Of a stretch of 42,030 bases of DNA, positions 16,256 through 24,120 are shown one piece after another; the first letter of the stretch is position 1; every line of letters starts with the position of its first letter. The DNA lies in contig JACMRG010000039.1 of assembly GCA_014376585.1 (NCBI GenBank), forward strand, positions 1 through 42,030. The letters are read 5' to 3'. The position numbers were made by a program, and so were the translations under genes. This stretch comes from Opitutaceae bacterium. GTDB taxonomy: Bacteria; Verrucomicrobiota; Verrucomicrobiia; Opitutales; Opitutaceae. Under the pieces are notes generated by a model that made no database searches, was not told the DNA's origin, and was given only the letters and a program-made list of their open reading frames with translations.

Positions 16256-17257
16256 ATGCCATCCCCTTCCCTGCTCGCCGTGCTTACGCCTTTCGAGGCC
16301 GATTATTTTTTTCCGGAACCCCTGCTCACCGAACTCCGCACCCTCGCACCCGATTTCCGTCAACTCGATCCCACGGGCCTGAGCCCCACCGCGTTCGCCG
16401 AGAGCCTTGCCTCCGCCAATCCCGACGTGCTCCTCGCGAGCTGGAAAACCCCCCTGCTCCCCGCGGCGCTTCCGCCCCGTCTCCGTTACGTCTGCTACCT
16501 CGCCGGTTCGATCAAGGCCCTCGTCGCCCGCGCACATCTCGAGCGCGGCCTGCTCCTCACCAACTGGGGCGGTTCCATCAGCCGCGTCGTCGCCGAATGC
16601 GCGCTCCTGCACACGCTCACCTGCCTGCGTCGCGCCACCCTCTGGACTTTCGCCATGCACCAGAAGGGCGCCTGGAAAAACGGCCCCACCGACGCGGCGT
16701 CGCTCTTTGAACGTCGCGTCGGCATCCACGGCTTCGGACCCGTCGCACGCGAGTTTGTCCGCTTGATCCGTCCGTTCAACTGCACCGTCACCGTCTTCGC
16801 GCCCGACGTCGATTCCGCCTACGAACGCGCATACGGCATCAAGCGCGCCGCTTCCCTCGAAACGCTCTTCGCCGACAGCGACGTCCTCGTCGAACTCGCC
16901 CCGCTCATCCCCGCGACCACCGGCCTCATCGGCGAAAAACTCCTCCGCCTCCTCCCGCCCGGCGCCGCCTTCGTCAACGTCGGCCGCGGTGCCGTCGTCA
17001 ACGAAGCCGCCCTCGTCGCCGTCGCGCGCGAGGGAAAAATCCAATTCGGCCTCGACGTCTTCACCCAAGAACCGCTCGCGCCCGATCACCCGCTGCGTGG
17101 TCTTTCCAATGTTTTTCTCACTCCCCACTTCGCGGGACCGACCATCGACCGCTACCCGGACGCCACCGCCCAAGCCCTCCGCAACCTCCGCGCCTTCACC
17201 CAGGGCCTCCCCCTCGAAGCCATCATCACGCCCGAGGTTTACGACCGCTCCACCTGA
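16256..17257 (+). CDS. D-isomer-specific 2-hydroxyacid dehydrogenase
   Basis: 333 aa, NAD(P)-dependent oxidoreductase of the D-2-hydroxyacid dehydrogenase family. The nucleotide-binding glycine motif is GIHGFG (residues 156-161). The catalytic set is present: R244 in NVGRGAVVNE, E272 in TQEPL and H291 in LTPHFAGPT. It would reduce or oxidise a 2-keto/2-hydroxy acid in the cytoplasm; the exact substrate (glyoxylate, hydroxypyruvate or a sugar-acid derivative) is not readable from sequence. The gene starts 33 bp after the isomerase and precedes the lyase gene by 152 bp, so a role in metabolising sugar acids from lyase products is plausible. The catalytic domain matches the normal length. Confidence 0.9.
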   Translation: MPSPSLLAVLTPFEADYFFPEPLLTELRTLAPDFRQLDPTGLSPTAFAESLASANPDVLLASWKTPLLPAALPPRLRYVCYLAGSIKALVARAHLERGLLLTNWGGSISRVVAECALLHTLTCLRRATLWTFAMHQKGAWKNGPTDAASLFERRVGIHGFGPVAREFVRLIRPFNCTVTVFAPDVDSAYERAYGIKRAASLETLFADSDVLVELAPLIPATTGLIGEKLLRLLPPGAAFVNVGRGAVVNEAALVAVAREGKIQFGLDVFTQEPLAPDHPLRGLSNVFLTPHFAGPTIDRYPDATAQALRNLRAFTQGLPLEAIITPEVYDRST

Positions 17258-17375
17258 GGAAATTTTCGACTCGCGATCCTGAACGGTCGCTGCACCCGGC
17301 CACTTGATCTCCGATTCCCCCAACCCCCATCACCCTCCCACCCCCTCCGCATCTTCCCTCCTCCGCCCCTTCAAC

Positions 17376-17396
17376 TTGTAACCTATTAGGTTACAA
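17376..17396. promoter_or_regulatory. Perfect 21-bp palindrome upstream of the polysaccharide lyase gene
   Basis: Arms TTGTAACCTA and TAGGTTACAA are perfect reverse complements around one central T. The site ends 13 bp before the ATG at 17410, in a gap otherwise rich in C and T. Position and symmetry fit a repressor or activator operator for the lyase gene. The TTGT...ACAA ends recall GntR/FadR-type half-sites, but no GntR gene is in the window, so the binding protein is unknown. Confidence 0.6.
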
Positions 17397-17409
17397 ACTC
17401 ATTTTCCCC

Positions 17410-19557
17410 ATGCGCTCCACCCTTTCCGATTTTTTGCGCTTTGTGCGCCTTTTTGCGGCCATTCCCCTTTTGGCCTTTTCCGCGCACGCCGCCGCCGATC
17501 CCGCCAGCGTCGTCCCCGCTACCGCCCCGCGCACCAACGTTCTCGCCGGCCGCGCCGCCGCCTTCCGCGCCTATTGCCTCACCGGCGAAGGCGCGAAGGC
17601 TTACGCTCTCATCAAGCGCGACCTCGACAAGGACTACATGGCGATGCCTTTTCCCGCCGAGCCGATCACCTACGGCGACCCTTCGCCCTCCAAACGCGAT
17701 TCCGCCAAAGCCGATAAATGGCGCGCCGTTCAGGACACCTGCGGCCGCATCTCCGGCGTCGCCGAGGCCGCCACCCTCTGCTGGCTCGTCACGGGCAAGG
17801 AAAAATATTTCGCCAAGGCCCGCGAGATTCTCCTCGGCGTCGCCGCCTGGCACTTCGCCCCCGACTGGAAATCCGGGGACGTCGCCGGCGCCACCGACAT
17901 CACCTACAACGACGAGGCGCACTTCCGCCTCTGGCGGAAACTCCCGCTCGTTTACGACCAGCTCCGCGACAAGCTCTCCCCCGCCGACGGCGCCACCATC
18001 CTCGCGCACTTCAAAATCCGCGGCGCCCGCTCCGCCGAGTGGATCGAAAAAGAAGGCGACATTTCGCAGGTCTCGCGCAACTCCATCGAGTCCGGCCTCT
18101 CTTCGCACCCCGTGCGCTTCATGCCCATGACCGGCCTCACCGCTCTCGCCCTTTGGGACGACCTCCCCGCCGCCCGCGAGTGGTGGGCCTACTCCTACAA
18201 ATTCTACCGCGACCAGTTTAGCCCTTGGGGTGGCGACGATGGCGGCTGGGCCGAGGGCACCGCCTACTGGCGCGGCGTCTTCGAACACGCCGCGTTTCAA
18301 GACACGCTCCTCGCACTCGGCGACCCGCTCGCCTACGCGGCGCCGTTTTGGAAAAACTCTCCGCTCTTCGCGATCTATAACGTCCAGCCCTACCTCCACA
18401 CCACTTTCGGCGACACCTCCAACGCCGGCCACTTCAACCTCGAGCCCGTCATCGCCGATTACTTCGAGCACCTCGCCCGCGTCCAAAAAGACGGGCGCCT
18501 TCTAACCTACGCCGCCCTCTGCACCGATCAACGCATCCGCCCCATCGACAAGGGCCTGGACGACCTCAGCCGCACCTATCCCACGTCCGCCGAATTTCTC
18601 GTGCGCAACTTCATCGCCGCCGCCTATCCGCTCCCGCAGCCTGCGCCGCTCACCTCGCTCCCGCATAACCGCCACTTCCGCGACGTCGGCTGGGTTTCCC
18701 TCCACCGCGCCCTCGGCCGCCCCGATGAAGACATTCACGTCACCTTTAAATCCTCCCCCTACGGTTCCTTCAGTCACAGCCACGCCGATCAAAACGCGTT
18801 CATCCTAAACGCCTACGGCGAAAGCCTCGCCATCAACTCCGCGTATCGCGAGTTCCACAACTCCCCGCACCACGCCCAATGGACGCGCCAGACGATCTCC
18901 AAAAACGCCCTCCTCATCGACGGCGTGGGCCAGAAGGCGCAGTCCAAAACCGCCACCGGCAAAATCACACGCTTCGAGGAAACCGCCCGCACCACCTGGA
19001 CGACCGGAGACGCCACCGTCGCCTACCAATCCGCTCAGAAAGAAAAGACCCGCGTCACGCGCGTGACCCGCGACCTCGTCTTCATCGACTCCCGCTATGT
19101 CGTCCTCCGCGACCGCGTCGAGCTCCTCACCCCAGCCAAACTCTCCTGGCTCCTCCACGCCGAAAAAACCCTCGCCTGGGACGCCGCCACTTCCACCTCG
19201 ACCATCGTCGGCGCGCAGAAAAAAGCCTCGCTCACGACCCAAATCCTCGCCGCCAACCTCACGTGGCGCGCCATCGTTACCGATCAATTCCCCGTTCCCA
19301 TCGACCCGAAATACGCGGGCGGCACCGTGAGCGGCGCGCACCTCACCGGCAAGTGGACCCCGCATCAACACCTCACGCTTGAGAGCAACGAATCCGCCGC
19401 CGAGTTCACCGTCTATTCCGTCCTTTGGCCCGAACGCGGCGCAAAGCCCGCCGCCCTCGCCGCGAAGCTTGTCCCCGACGGCACGCTCACGATCCAGCGC
19501 CCCGACGGCCAGACCGATACCCTCACCCTCACCGACGAGGCCTGTGTTCTTCGCTGA
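17410..19557 (+). CDS. Heparinase II/III-family polysaccharide lyase
   Basis: 715 aa, exported: a signal peptide (about residues 1-28, hydrophobic FAAIPLLAFSAHAAA) precedes the mature protein. An alpha/alpha toroid domain (about 45-400) contains SPWGGDDGGWAEGTAYW (271-287) and H233/R236 in the loop SSHPVRF. A beta-sandwich domain follows, with SFSHSHADQNAF (453-464), the Hepar_II_III signature whose His residues serve in catalysis or metal binding. These lyases cleave uronic-acid-containing polysaccharides by beta-elimination. The family includes enzymes on alginate, heparin and related glycans (PL12, 15, 17, 21); I cannot pick one. It stands alone after the isomerase/dehydrogenase pair and is probably controlled by the palindrome at 17376-17396. 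Confidence 0.88.
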   Translation: MRSTLSDFLRFVRLFAAIPLLAFSAHAAADPASVVPATAPRTNVLAGRAAAFRAYCLTGEGAKAYALIKRDLDKDYMAMPFPAEPITYGDPSPSKRDSAKADKWRAVQDTCGRISGVAEAATLCWLVTGKEKYFAKAREILLGVAAWHFAPDWKSGDVAGATDITYNDEAHFRLWRKLPLVYDQLRDKLSPADGATILAHFKIRGARSAEWIEKEGDISQVSRNSIESGLSSHPVRFMPMTGLTALALWDDLPAAREWWAYSYKFYRDQFSPWGGDDGGWAEGTAYWRGVFEHAAFQDTLLALGDPLAYAAPFWKNSPLFAIYNVQPYLHTTFGDTSNAGHFNLEPVIADYFEHLARVQKDGRLLTYAALCTDQRIRPIDKGLDDLSRTYPTSAEFLVRNFIAAAYPLPQPAPLTSLPHNRHFRDVGWVSLHRALGRPDEDIHVTFKSSPYGSFSHSHADQNAFILNAYGESLAINSAYREFHNSPHHAQWTRQTISKNALLIDGVGQKAQSKTATGKITRFEETARTTWTTGDATVAYQSAQKEKTRVTRVTRDLVFIDSRYVVLRDRVELLTPAKLSWLLHAEKTLAWDAATSTSTIVGAQKKASLTTQILAANLTWRAIVTDQFPVPIDPKYAGGTVSGAHLTGKWTPHQHLTLESNESAAEFTVYSVLWPERGAKPAALAAKLVPDGTLTIQRPDGQTDTLTLTDEACVLR

Positions 19558-19605
19558 TCGAGACTCCCCTCTTGTCGTTCCCCTCCCGCCCACGGGGTTC
19601 TACGC

Positions 19606-19818
19606 GTGCCCGCCACGGCCTCAACCAGCACCGATCTTGAAATCCACGGCGCCGAGCGCGTGTTTACCGCCACCCGGGTCCCGGTGCGCAGTCTCTTCGA
19701 TCACCTCGAAGCGGGAGATTCGATCGATGATTTCCTCGAAGGATTCCCCAGCGTGACTCGTGAGCAAGTCATCGCGGTCCTCGAAGAATCGCGCGCGCAC
19801 ATCCTGCAATCGACCTGA
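19606..19818 (+). CDS. DUF433-family antitoxin-like protein
   Basis: 70 aa from a GTG start. The sequence RVFTATRVPVRSLFDHLEAG, then DSIDDFLEGFPSVTREQVIAVLE, is the standard DUF433 pattern: a winged-helix-like small protein with G-x-x-V/R-x-x-T-R-x-P-V at the front and D-x-F-L-x-x-F-P-x-V-x-x-x-Q-V in the middle. DUF433 proteins are commonly paired with a DUF5615 PIN-like protein in putative type II toxin-antitoxin systems. Here the matching PIN-like gene follows directly but is broken, so the antitoxin is now solitary. It begins 48 bp after the lyase stop codon. Confidence 0.8.
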   Translation: MPATASTSTDLEIHGAERVFTATRVPVRSLFDHLEAGDSIDDFLEGFPSVTREQVIAVLEESRAHILQST

Positions 19819-19821
19819 GCG

Positions 19822-20140
19822 ATAAAGATTCTCCTCGATGAGAATCTCGCTTGGCGGCTCGCCCGCAGCCTGCCTGGTCATGAAGTAAAATCGGTGCCGT
19901 TGATCGGTCGGGCTGGCACGCACAACGGCGCTTCTTCTCGCCCGGGCAGCCCTCGGGTTGGATGTTTTGGTCACGATGGACAGCGGCATGCTCCACCAAC
20001 ACGACCTCGCTTATCTGCCCATACCGATCATCGCGCTCCGTGCATCATCCAATCGCCTCGCCGTCACGGCACCACTCATGCCGCGCCTTCTCATCGCGCT
20101 GACTTCGCTAAAACCGGGCCGATTTCTGATCATCGAATAG
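19822..20140 (+). pseudogene. Broken DUF5615 PIN-like toxin gene (start codon lost, +1 frameshift)
   Basis: From 19822 the frame reads IKILLDENLAWRLARSLPGH, then VKSVPLIGRAGTHNGA, the usual beginning of DUF5615 PIN-like proteins (normally M-K-I/F-L-L/I-D-E-N-L). The first codon is ATA where ATG is expected. Near 19930-19936 the frame breaks by one extra base (run CGCTTCTTCTC), and the protein continues in another frame as LLLARAALGLDVLVTMDSGM, ending FLIIE at 20140. Joined, the two parts give a full-length domain with the D-E-N and T-M-D acidic motifs. It lies three bases after the antitoxin stop. A sequencing error could explain the frameshift but not easily the ATA start as well. Confidence 0.75.
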
Positions 20141-20248
20141 CATCGCTCGCCGACGATACGCGCGCTTTCCACCAAAAACGTCCAAGGCCTCCTTCTCATC
20201 TCGTGGCCCACCTCTTCTCTCAAGTAGGGCAGGGTCTCCGACCCGCCC

Positions 20249-20575
20249 TCACTTCGCCTCAACCACGCGCACCCGCGCCGCGAACTCGGCGTCCGGTGAA
20301 GTCCGCATCGTTTTTCCGCTGGTCGTGGTCACGTTACGGAGCGTCACCTGCTCCGTCAGCCAGTAGGGAAACGGCCGGGTCGCCCCGCCTGCGCCGGGAC
20401 CGTTCGCGTCCGTAAAGAGAAACGGCCCTTGATAGTCCTTGGTCACGTTACGGTCGTCGATGAACAGCCCGTCGATCGTGATCTCTCGCGGCATGAAACA
20501 GGGATAGCCGAAGTCATGCTGCCTGTCGTTGCTCGCGGCAAAACGAGCGGACGGCACCGTGACGCTGCAGTTGGA
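20249..20575 (-). pseudogene. Truncated beta-helix protein gene, C-terminal fragment only
   Basis: The last roughly 105 codons match the C-terminus of the full-length beta-helix protein at 29535-31190. Shared stretches include AASND-x-QHDFGYPCFMPREI, DDRNVTKDYQGPFLFTD and SPDAEF-x-ARVRV. By eye the DNA is about 80% identical, so this is a diverged paralogue rather than a fresh copy. Everything upstream of about 20575 on this strand is missing, and the upstream in-frame codons do not resemble the paralogue. It therefore lacks the signal peptide and most helix coils and cannot be functional. It is in direct orientation with the intact gene 9 kb away. Confidence 0.8.
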
Positions 20576-20750
20576 ACCGCGCACGAGCCTCCCGGGATTT
20601 CCACCCGCAGACTGCGAACTGCGAATCAATTTTATCGACGCTCAGAATCGCCTGCTCGCCATCGCCAAAATCCCACTGCGGATGCGCACTGATGCAGCGA
20701 TGAAATTTTTCGTCCCCATCGGTGCCAGCGGGTTCCGCCTAGAAATTTGA
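20568..20750 (+). pseudogene. Possible C-terminal remnant of an unrelated plus-strand gene
   Basis: Reading plus from about 20568, the frame gives EPRTSLPGFPPADCELRINF, then IDAQNRLLAIAKIPLRMRTD, and ends FFVPIGASGFRLEI followed by TGA. The composition and alternating hydrophobic pattern resemble the last beta-strands of a real protein, but I do not recognise the family. The coding character starts where the beta-helix fragment on the other strand loses similarity, so the two pieces seem to meet at a recombination joint near 20570. The frame is open upstream only by overlapping the fragment, so no proper start exists. Confidence 0.35.
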
Positions 20751-21252
20751 CGGGCTGGCTTCCGGTCCGCGTCGTGGACTTCTCTTAATTCGGACAAGCC
20801 AACCGCGCCGCCGCCAACACGGTTAGCATCAGCAGGCCGAGCGTTCCTCCGCTCCTCTTCGACCAGCACGTCGGCCCATCGCCCTCCGTCTCGGCGGTGT
20901 GCAGATCGCGTCCCGACTCCTCACGACTCCCGCCGCTGATCCCAAAACGCCCCATTCTGCGGGATCAACACCGTGCTTCGGCCTGCGCCCGCGGCCACGT
21001 TGTCTACAAATCGGTGTCTTTGTGCCCCCGAGAATCGCGCCAAATCAGCGCAGATCGAAAAGAGGCACCCGTCGGCTGTGATCGGATATCCTGAATGGCG
21101 AGTAGCGAGGGGCACTTTGTGGTGCCGCAGCGCACAAGCGAAATTCGAAGGATCACAAAGATCGCGGGCGCGCCGACTGCTGAAATTTCTGATTATTATG
21201 GGGTCTCGCGGCTGGGTTCGTTCAAGCCAGTATCACAGAATTGTGTCTGCTC
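20751..21252. other. About 500 bp without a convincing gene (decayed region)
   Basis: This gap lies between the remnant ending at 20750 and the sulfatase stop at 21253. I see no RNA gene, terminator or repeat. The only coding hint is a 56-codon minus-strand frame at 20785-20955 that starts MGRFGISGGSREESGRD and ends in a hydrophobic run GGTLGLLMLTVLAAARLACP. It could be a small membrane peptide or a tail of a lost gene. I give that frame about 0.2 probability of being real. Confidence 0.4.
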
Positions 21253-22671
21253 TCACTCATACTCCGCTTTACCCCGCATCAACAGAGGTTTTGGAATGTC
21301 GACGGAACCGGCGGACCGAACACCGGGGCCTCTCGATTTGTTGCCTTTCTCAATACCGAGATCGGCATCCATCTTCGCAACCAGAGCCTGCAAGCGATGC
21401 ACCACGTCGGGGTGTTGCGCTGCCACGTCGGTCGTCTCCCCCTTATCCCGGTCGAGATGATAAAGCCGCGGCACCTCGCGCGACGCGTCGATCGACTTCT
21501 TCAGCGCTTTGTCTTCCTGTCCTGCGATGGCCAGCTTCCACGGACCGGAACGAACGGCTTCCAAGCCACCTGCCCGCCAAAAATACAGCGCCTCATGGGG
21601 GGAATCACCACTCTGGCCCGACAGGACAGCCCAGATGTCCAGGCCATCGATTTTGCGGTCAGTCGGGACTTGGCCGCCCACCAGATTCACCACGGTCGGC
21701 AGCAGATCCAACTCGCTCAACATCGCGTCGCAGGTGGAGCCCGCCGCGATCCTGCCCGGCCAGCGGACGAGGGCCGGCACGCGCACACCGCCCTCCCAAG
21801 TGGTAAACTTGGTGCCGCGCAACGGCCCGTTGTAGGCGTTCTTGGTGCCGCCATTATCGCTGGCAAAGATCACCAGAGTCTTCTCGTCGAGTTTCAACTC
21901 CTTGAGCGTGGCCAGCACGCGCCCGACGCTCCAGTCCGCCTCCTCGACCCAGTCGCCGTAGTCGCCGTTCTTCGACTTACCCTTAAAGGCAGGGCCTGGA
22001 TGCAGCGGCACGTGCACGGCGACGTGAGGCAGATACAGGAAAAACGGCCGATCCTTGTTCGCGGTGATGAACTTCACCGCCTCTCCGGTAAAGAGCTCGG
22101 TCAGTGTGTCCTGATCGGCCGGAGCCGCGATGACCGTTTCATCGCGCAGCAGCGGCAGCGGGGGCATCGGGTTCTTGCCCCCCGGCTTGGTCGCCCCGTC
22201 CATGTCATTCGAATACGGCAGGCCGAGGTAGTGGTCAAACCCGTGTCGGGTGGGCAAGAACTCCGGTTGGTCGCCCAGATGCCACTTGCCTATTATCATG
22301 GTGGCGTAGCCAAGTGGTTTCACCAGTTCGGCAATCGTTTTCTCACTCGAGTTGATCCCGGTTTTATTGCCGGGAAACAACACGTCTGGCATGCCCACCC
22401 GCTTGGCGTAGCAGCCGGTCATTAGCTGTGACCGCGACGCGGTGCAAAGTGGCGCCGCATAGAAACTGGTGAGCTTCATCCCCTCCGCCGCGAAACGATC
22501 AAGGTTGGGAGTGCGGTGCAGTTTCGAGCCGAAGGGCCCGATGTCGCCGTAGCCCATATCGTCCATTAGGATTACGATGACGTTGGGTCTGTCCGGCTTG
22601 AATTCCACAGCTTGGAGCTGAGTCAGTGCGCCGAGCAGGAGGACGGGAAGGGAGAGGCATGAATGTTTCAT
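21253..22671 (-). CDS. S1-family sulfatase (formylglycine-dependent)
   Basis: 472 aa from ATG 22671, chosen because it places a signal peptide (MKHSCLSLPVLLLGALTQLQ) at the N-terminus; an upstream start at 22731 would bury it. The sulfatase signature is C76-T-A-S-R with LMTG following, where Cys76 would be oxidised to formylglycine by an anaerobic or FGE-type maturase not in this window. Metal ligands are visible as D37/D38 in ILMDDMGYGD and in FASDNGG, and GKWHLG supplies the usual Lys/His pair. It removes sulfate esters from a carbohydrate in the periplasm. It is the last gene of a minus-strand set after a TonB receptor and a glycosidase-like gene, which points to a sulfated polysaccharide as target. 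Confidence 0.93.
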   Translation of the reverse strand: MKHSCLSLPVLLLGALTQLQAVEFKPDRPNVIVILMDDMGYGDIGPFGSKLHRTPNLDRFAAEGMKLTSFYAAPLCTASRSQLMTGCYAKRVGMPDVLFPGNKTGINSSEKTIAELVKPLGYATMIIGKWHLGDQPEFLPTRHGFDHYLGLPYSNDMDGATKPGGKNPMPPLPLLRDETVIAAPADQDTLTELFTGEAVKFITANKDRPFFLYLPHVAVHVPLHPGPAFKGKSKNGDYGDWVEEADWSVGRVLATLKELKLDEKTLVIFASDNGGTKNAYNGPLRGTKFTTWEGGVRVPALVRWPGRIAAGSTCDAMLSELDLLPTVVNLVGGQVPTDRKIDGLDIWAVLSGQSGDSPHEALYFWRAGGLEAVRSGPWKLAIAGQEDKALKKSIDASREVPRLYHLDRDKGETTDVAAQHPDVVHRLQALVAKMDADLGIEKGNKSRGPGVRSAGSVDIPKPLLMRGKAEYE

Positions 22672-22779
22672 AATCTGCAGCTGAGTTAACGGTGATGGAT
22701 GGGGTTGGCTGTTCAAACTGCCTGAAGGCAAAACTCGTTTGGAAAATTTATCGTCGGCGTGCGCCCGGCCGATGGGCCA

Positions 22780-24078
22780 TCAGGATGGGCTCTTTGGAAA
22801 ACGATGACCGGCGTGCGCCAGCAGCCGGGTGAAATATTTCCCGACGCCGCTCAATGATCCATCGGGCCGCACCAGCCAGAAACCGCGAAGCTCGTCCGCC
22901 TCCTCCGCTGCCACGGGGATGGGCCGAGAGCCATCTTTCCGCTCGTTACAAAACAACTCCCAATGCAGCAGGTAGGGGATCTGGCGGAAAAACATCGCGC
23001 CGAGTGCTCCGTCCATCATTTCGACGGCGCTCGCCGGTGTCGTCACGTTCTCCGGGAAGCCGAACTCACCGATGTAGACGGCGGGCCTTCCGGCAAAATC
23101 CTGCTGCGTGGTCTTCGCATAGTGCTGAATCAGATCCAGCCCTCGCCAGATTCCGACGGCTGATTTCTCGGCCTGCTTCGCCCCGGTATTCAGGCCGTCG
23201 TAGCACGACCAGGAAATAAGGTCGGGCCGAAGGTGGGGCAGCACATGGGTGGTCACCGTTGGAATGCCTTTGAGCAAATCAAAGACTCGATTCACCTCGA
23301 CGGCGTGAAACACCTGGCACCGGGACCCGGTGACCTCGGCCCGGGCCCGTTCGACCCCTCGCTGGCGGGCCGCGAACCAGCGACTGAATCCCGCCACGCG
23401 CTGCTCCAGCTTGGGGTATTCGCCTCGCATCCAGCCGTCTTTTGCAGAGCCGCGAAACATCCAGTCCCCCTCCCAGTTCTGCAGCAGGAACGTGACGTCG
23501 CGATCGCGGAACGTCCGCAGGAGATGGCGCGTTAGTTCGTAGATTTGCGTTTCGTCGACGCCGCAATCGTTCTTCGGGTCCAAGAGATCACGCCCGGCTC
23601 CGCCTGCGGCGGACCGCGGGCGCGCGGCATCAACGACCAGAGCGATCACGGCAAAGGGCAGGTCGAAGGCCGCCACAAAATAGGGATGCTGGGCGAGCTC
23701 CTTGAACGTGTAATCGGGGGAAAGTTTCCAATCCGAATTGAAGCTGTAGCCGCGTTCGACATTGCCGAACCAGAGTTTGATGCCCCCCAAGCCAAGCGAG
23801 CACACGCGTTCCGCCCCTTCGATGAGGAATGGTTTTTCCGTAAAATGATAGCGACCTCCGACGTGGGCGGTGCCGAGGCGCCGCGCGATGTCACGGGGGA
23901 TAACTCCGCCCTTGAGTGGTCGCGCCGCGTTGACCAGCGCGAGGATTTCGGCTTCCGGCGTTTCAACCGTCTTGCCGCCCATGGCGGCATGCGCGGCGGG
24001 GTGGCCGCACCAGACGGCGGCTCCCGCCGCGATCGCGCTGTGCCGAACAAAGTCTCGTCGGGTCCAGCGGGGATTCAT
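22780..24078 (-). CDS. Tat-exported glycoside-hydrolase-like protein of unassigned family
   Basis: About 432 aa from ATG 24078. A twin-arginine leader is clear (R7-R8-D-F, then hydrophobic SAIAAGAAVWCGHPAAHA), so it is exported folded. The rest looks like a TIM barrel: alternating strands such as LGLGGIKLWFGN, VTFLLQNWEGDW, LISWSCYDGLN and AVYIGEFGFPEN. Acidic residues at strand ends (E203 in NWEGDW, E261 in VEVN, E338 in YIGEFG) would suit a retaining glycosidase, and the last matches the nucleophile setting of clan GH-A. I cannot assign a GH family from sequence alone. It lies 42 bp after the TonB receptor and 108 bp before the sulfatase, so it probably acts on the same sulfated glycan. Confidence 0.7.
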   Translation of the reverse strand: MNPRWTRRDFVRHSAIAAGAAVWCGHPAAHAAMGGKTVETPEAEILALVNAARPLKGGVIPRDIARRLGTAHVGGRYHFTEKPFLIEGAERVCSLGLGGIKLWFGNVERGYSFNSDWKLSPDYTFKELAQHPYFVAAFDLPFAVIALVVDAARPRSAAGGAGRDLLDPKNDCGVDETQIYELTRHLLRTFRDRDVTFLLQNWEGDWMFRGSAKDGWMRGEYPKLEQRVAGFSRWFAARQRGVERARAEVTGSRCQVFHAVEVNRVFDLLKGIPTVTTHVLPHLRPDLISWSCYDGLNTGAKQAEKSAVGIWRGLDLIQHYAKTTQQDFAGRPAVYIGEFGFPENVTTPASAVEMMDGALGAMFFRQIPYLLHWELFCNERKDGSRPIPVAAEEADELRGFWLVRPDGSLSGVGKYFTRLLAHAGHRFPKSPS

Positions 24079-24120
24079 TAACGGTCTATTGTCCAATTGT
24101 CTTCCGGTTCTCCCAACCGC

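Noticed and set aside
22690-22740. TGCCTGAAGGCA hairpin between the sulfatase and glycosidase-like genes
   Set aside because: The stem is only 4-5 bp with no T run; it is unlikely to terminate transcription.
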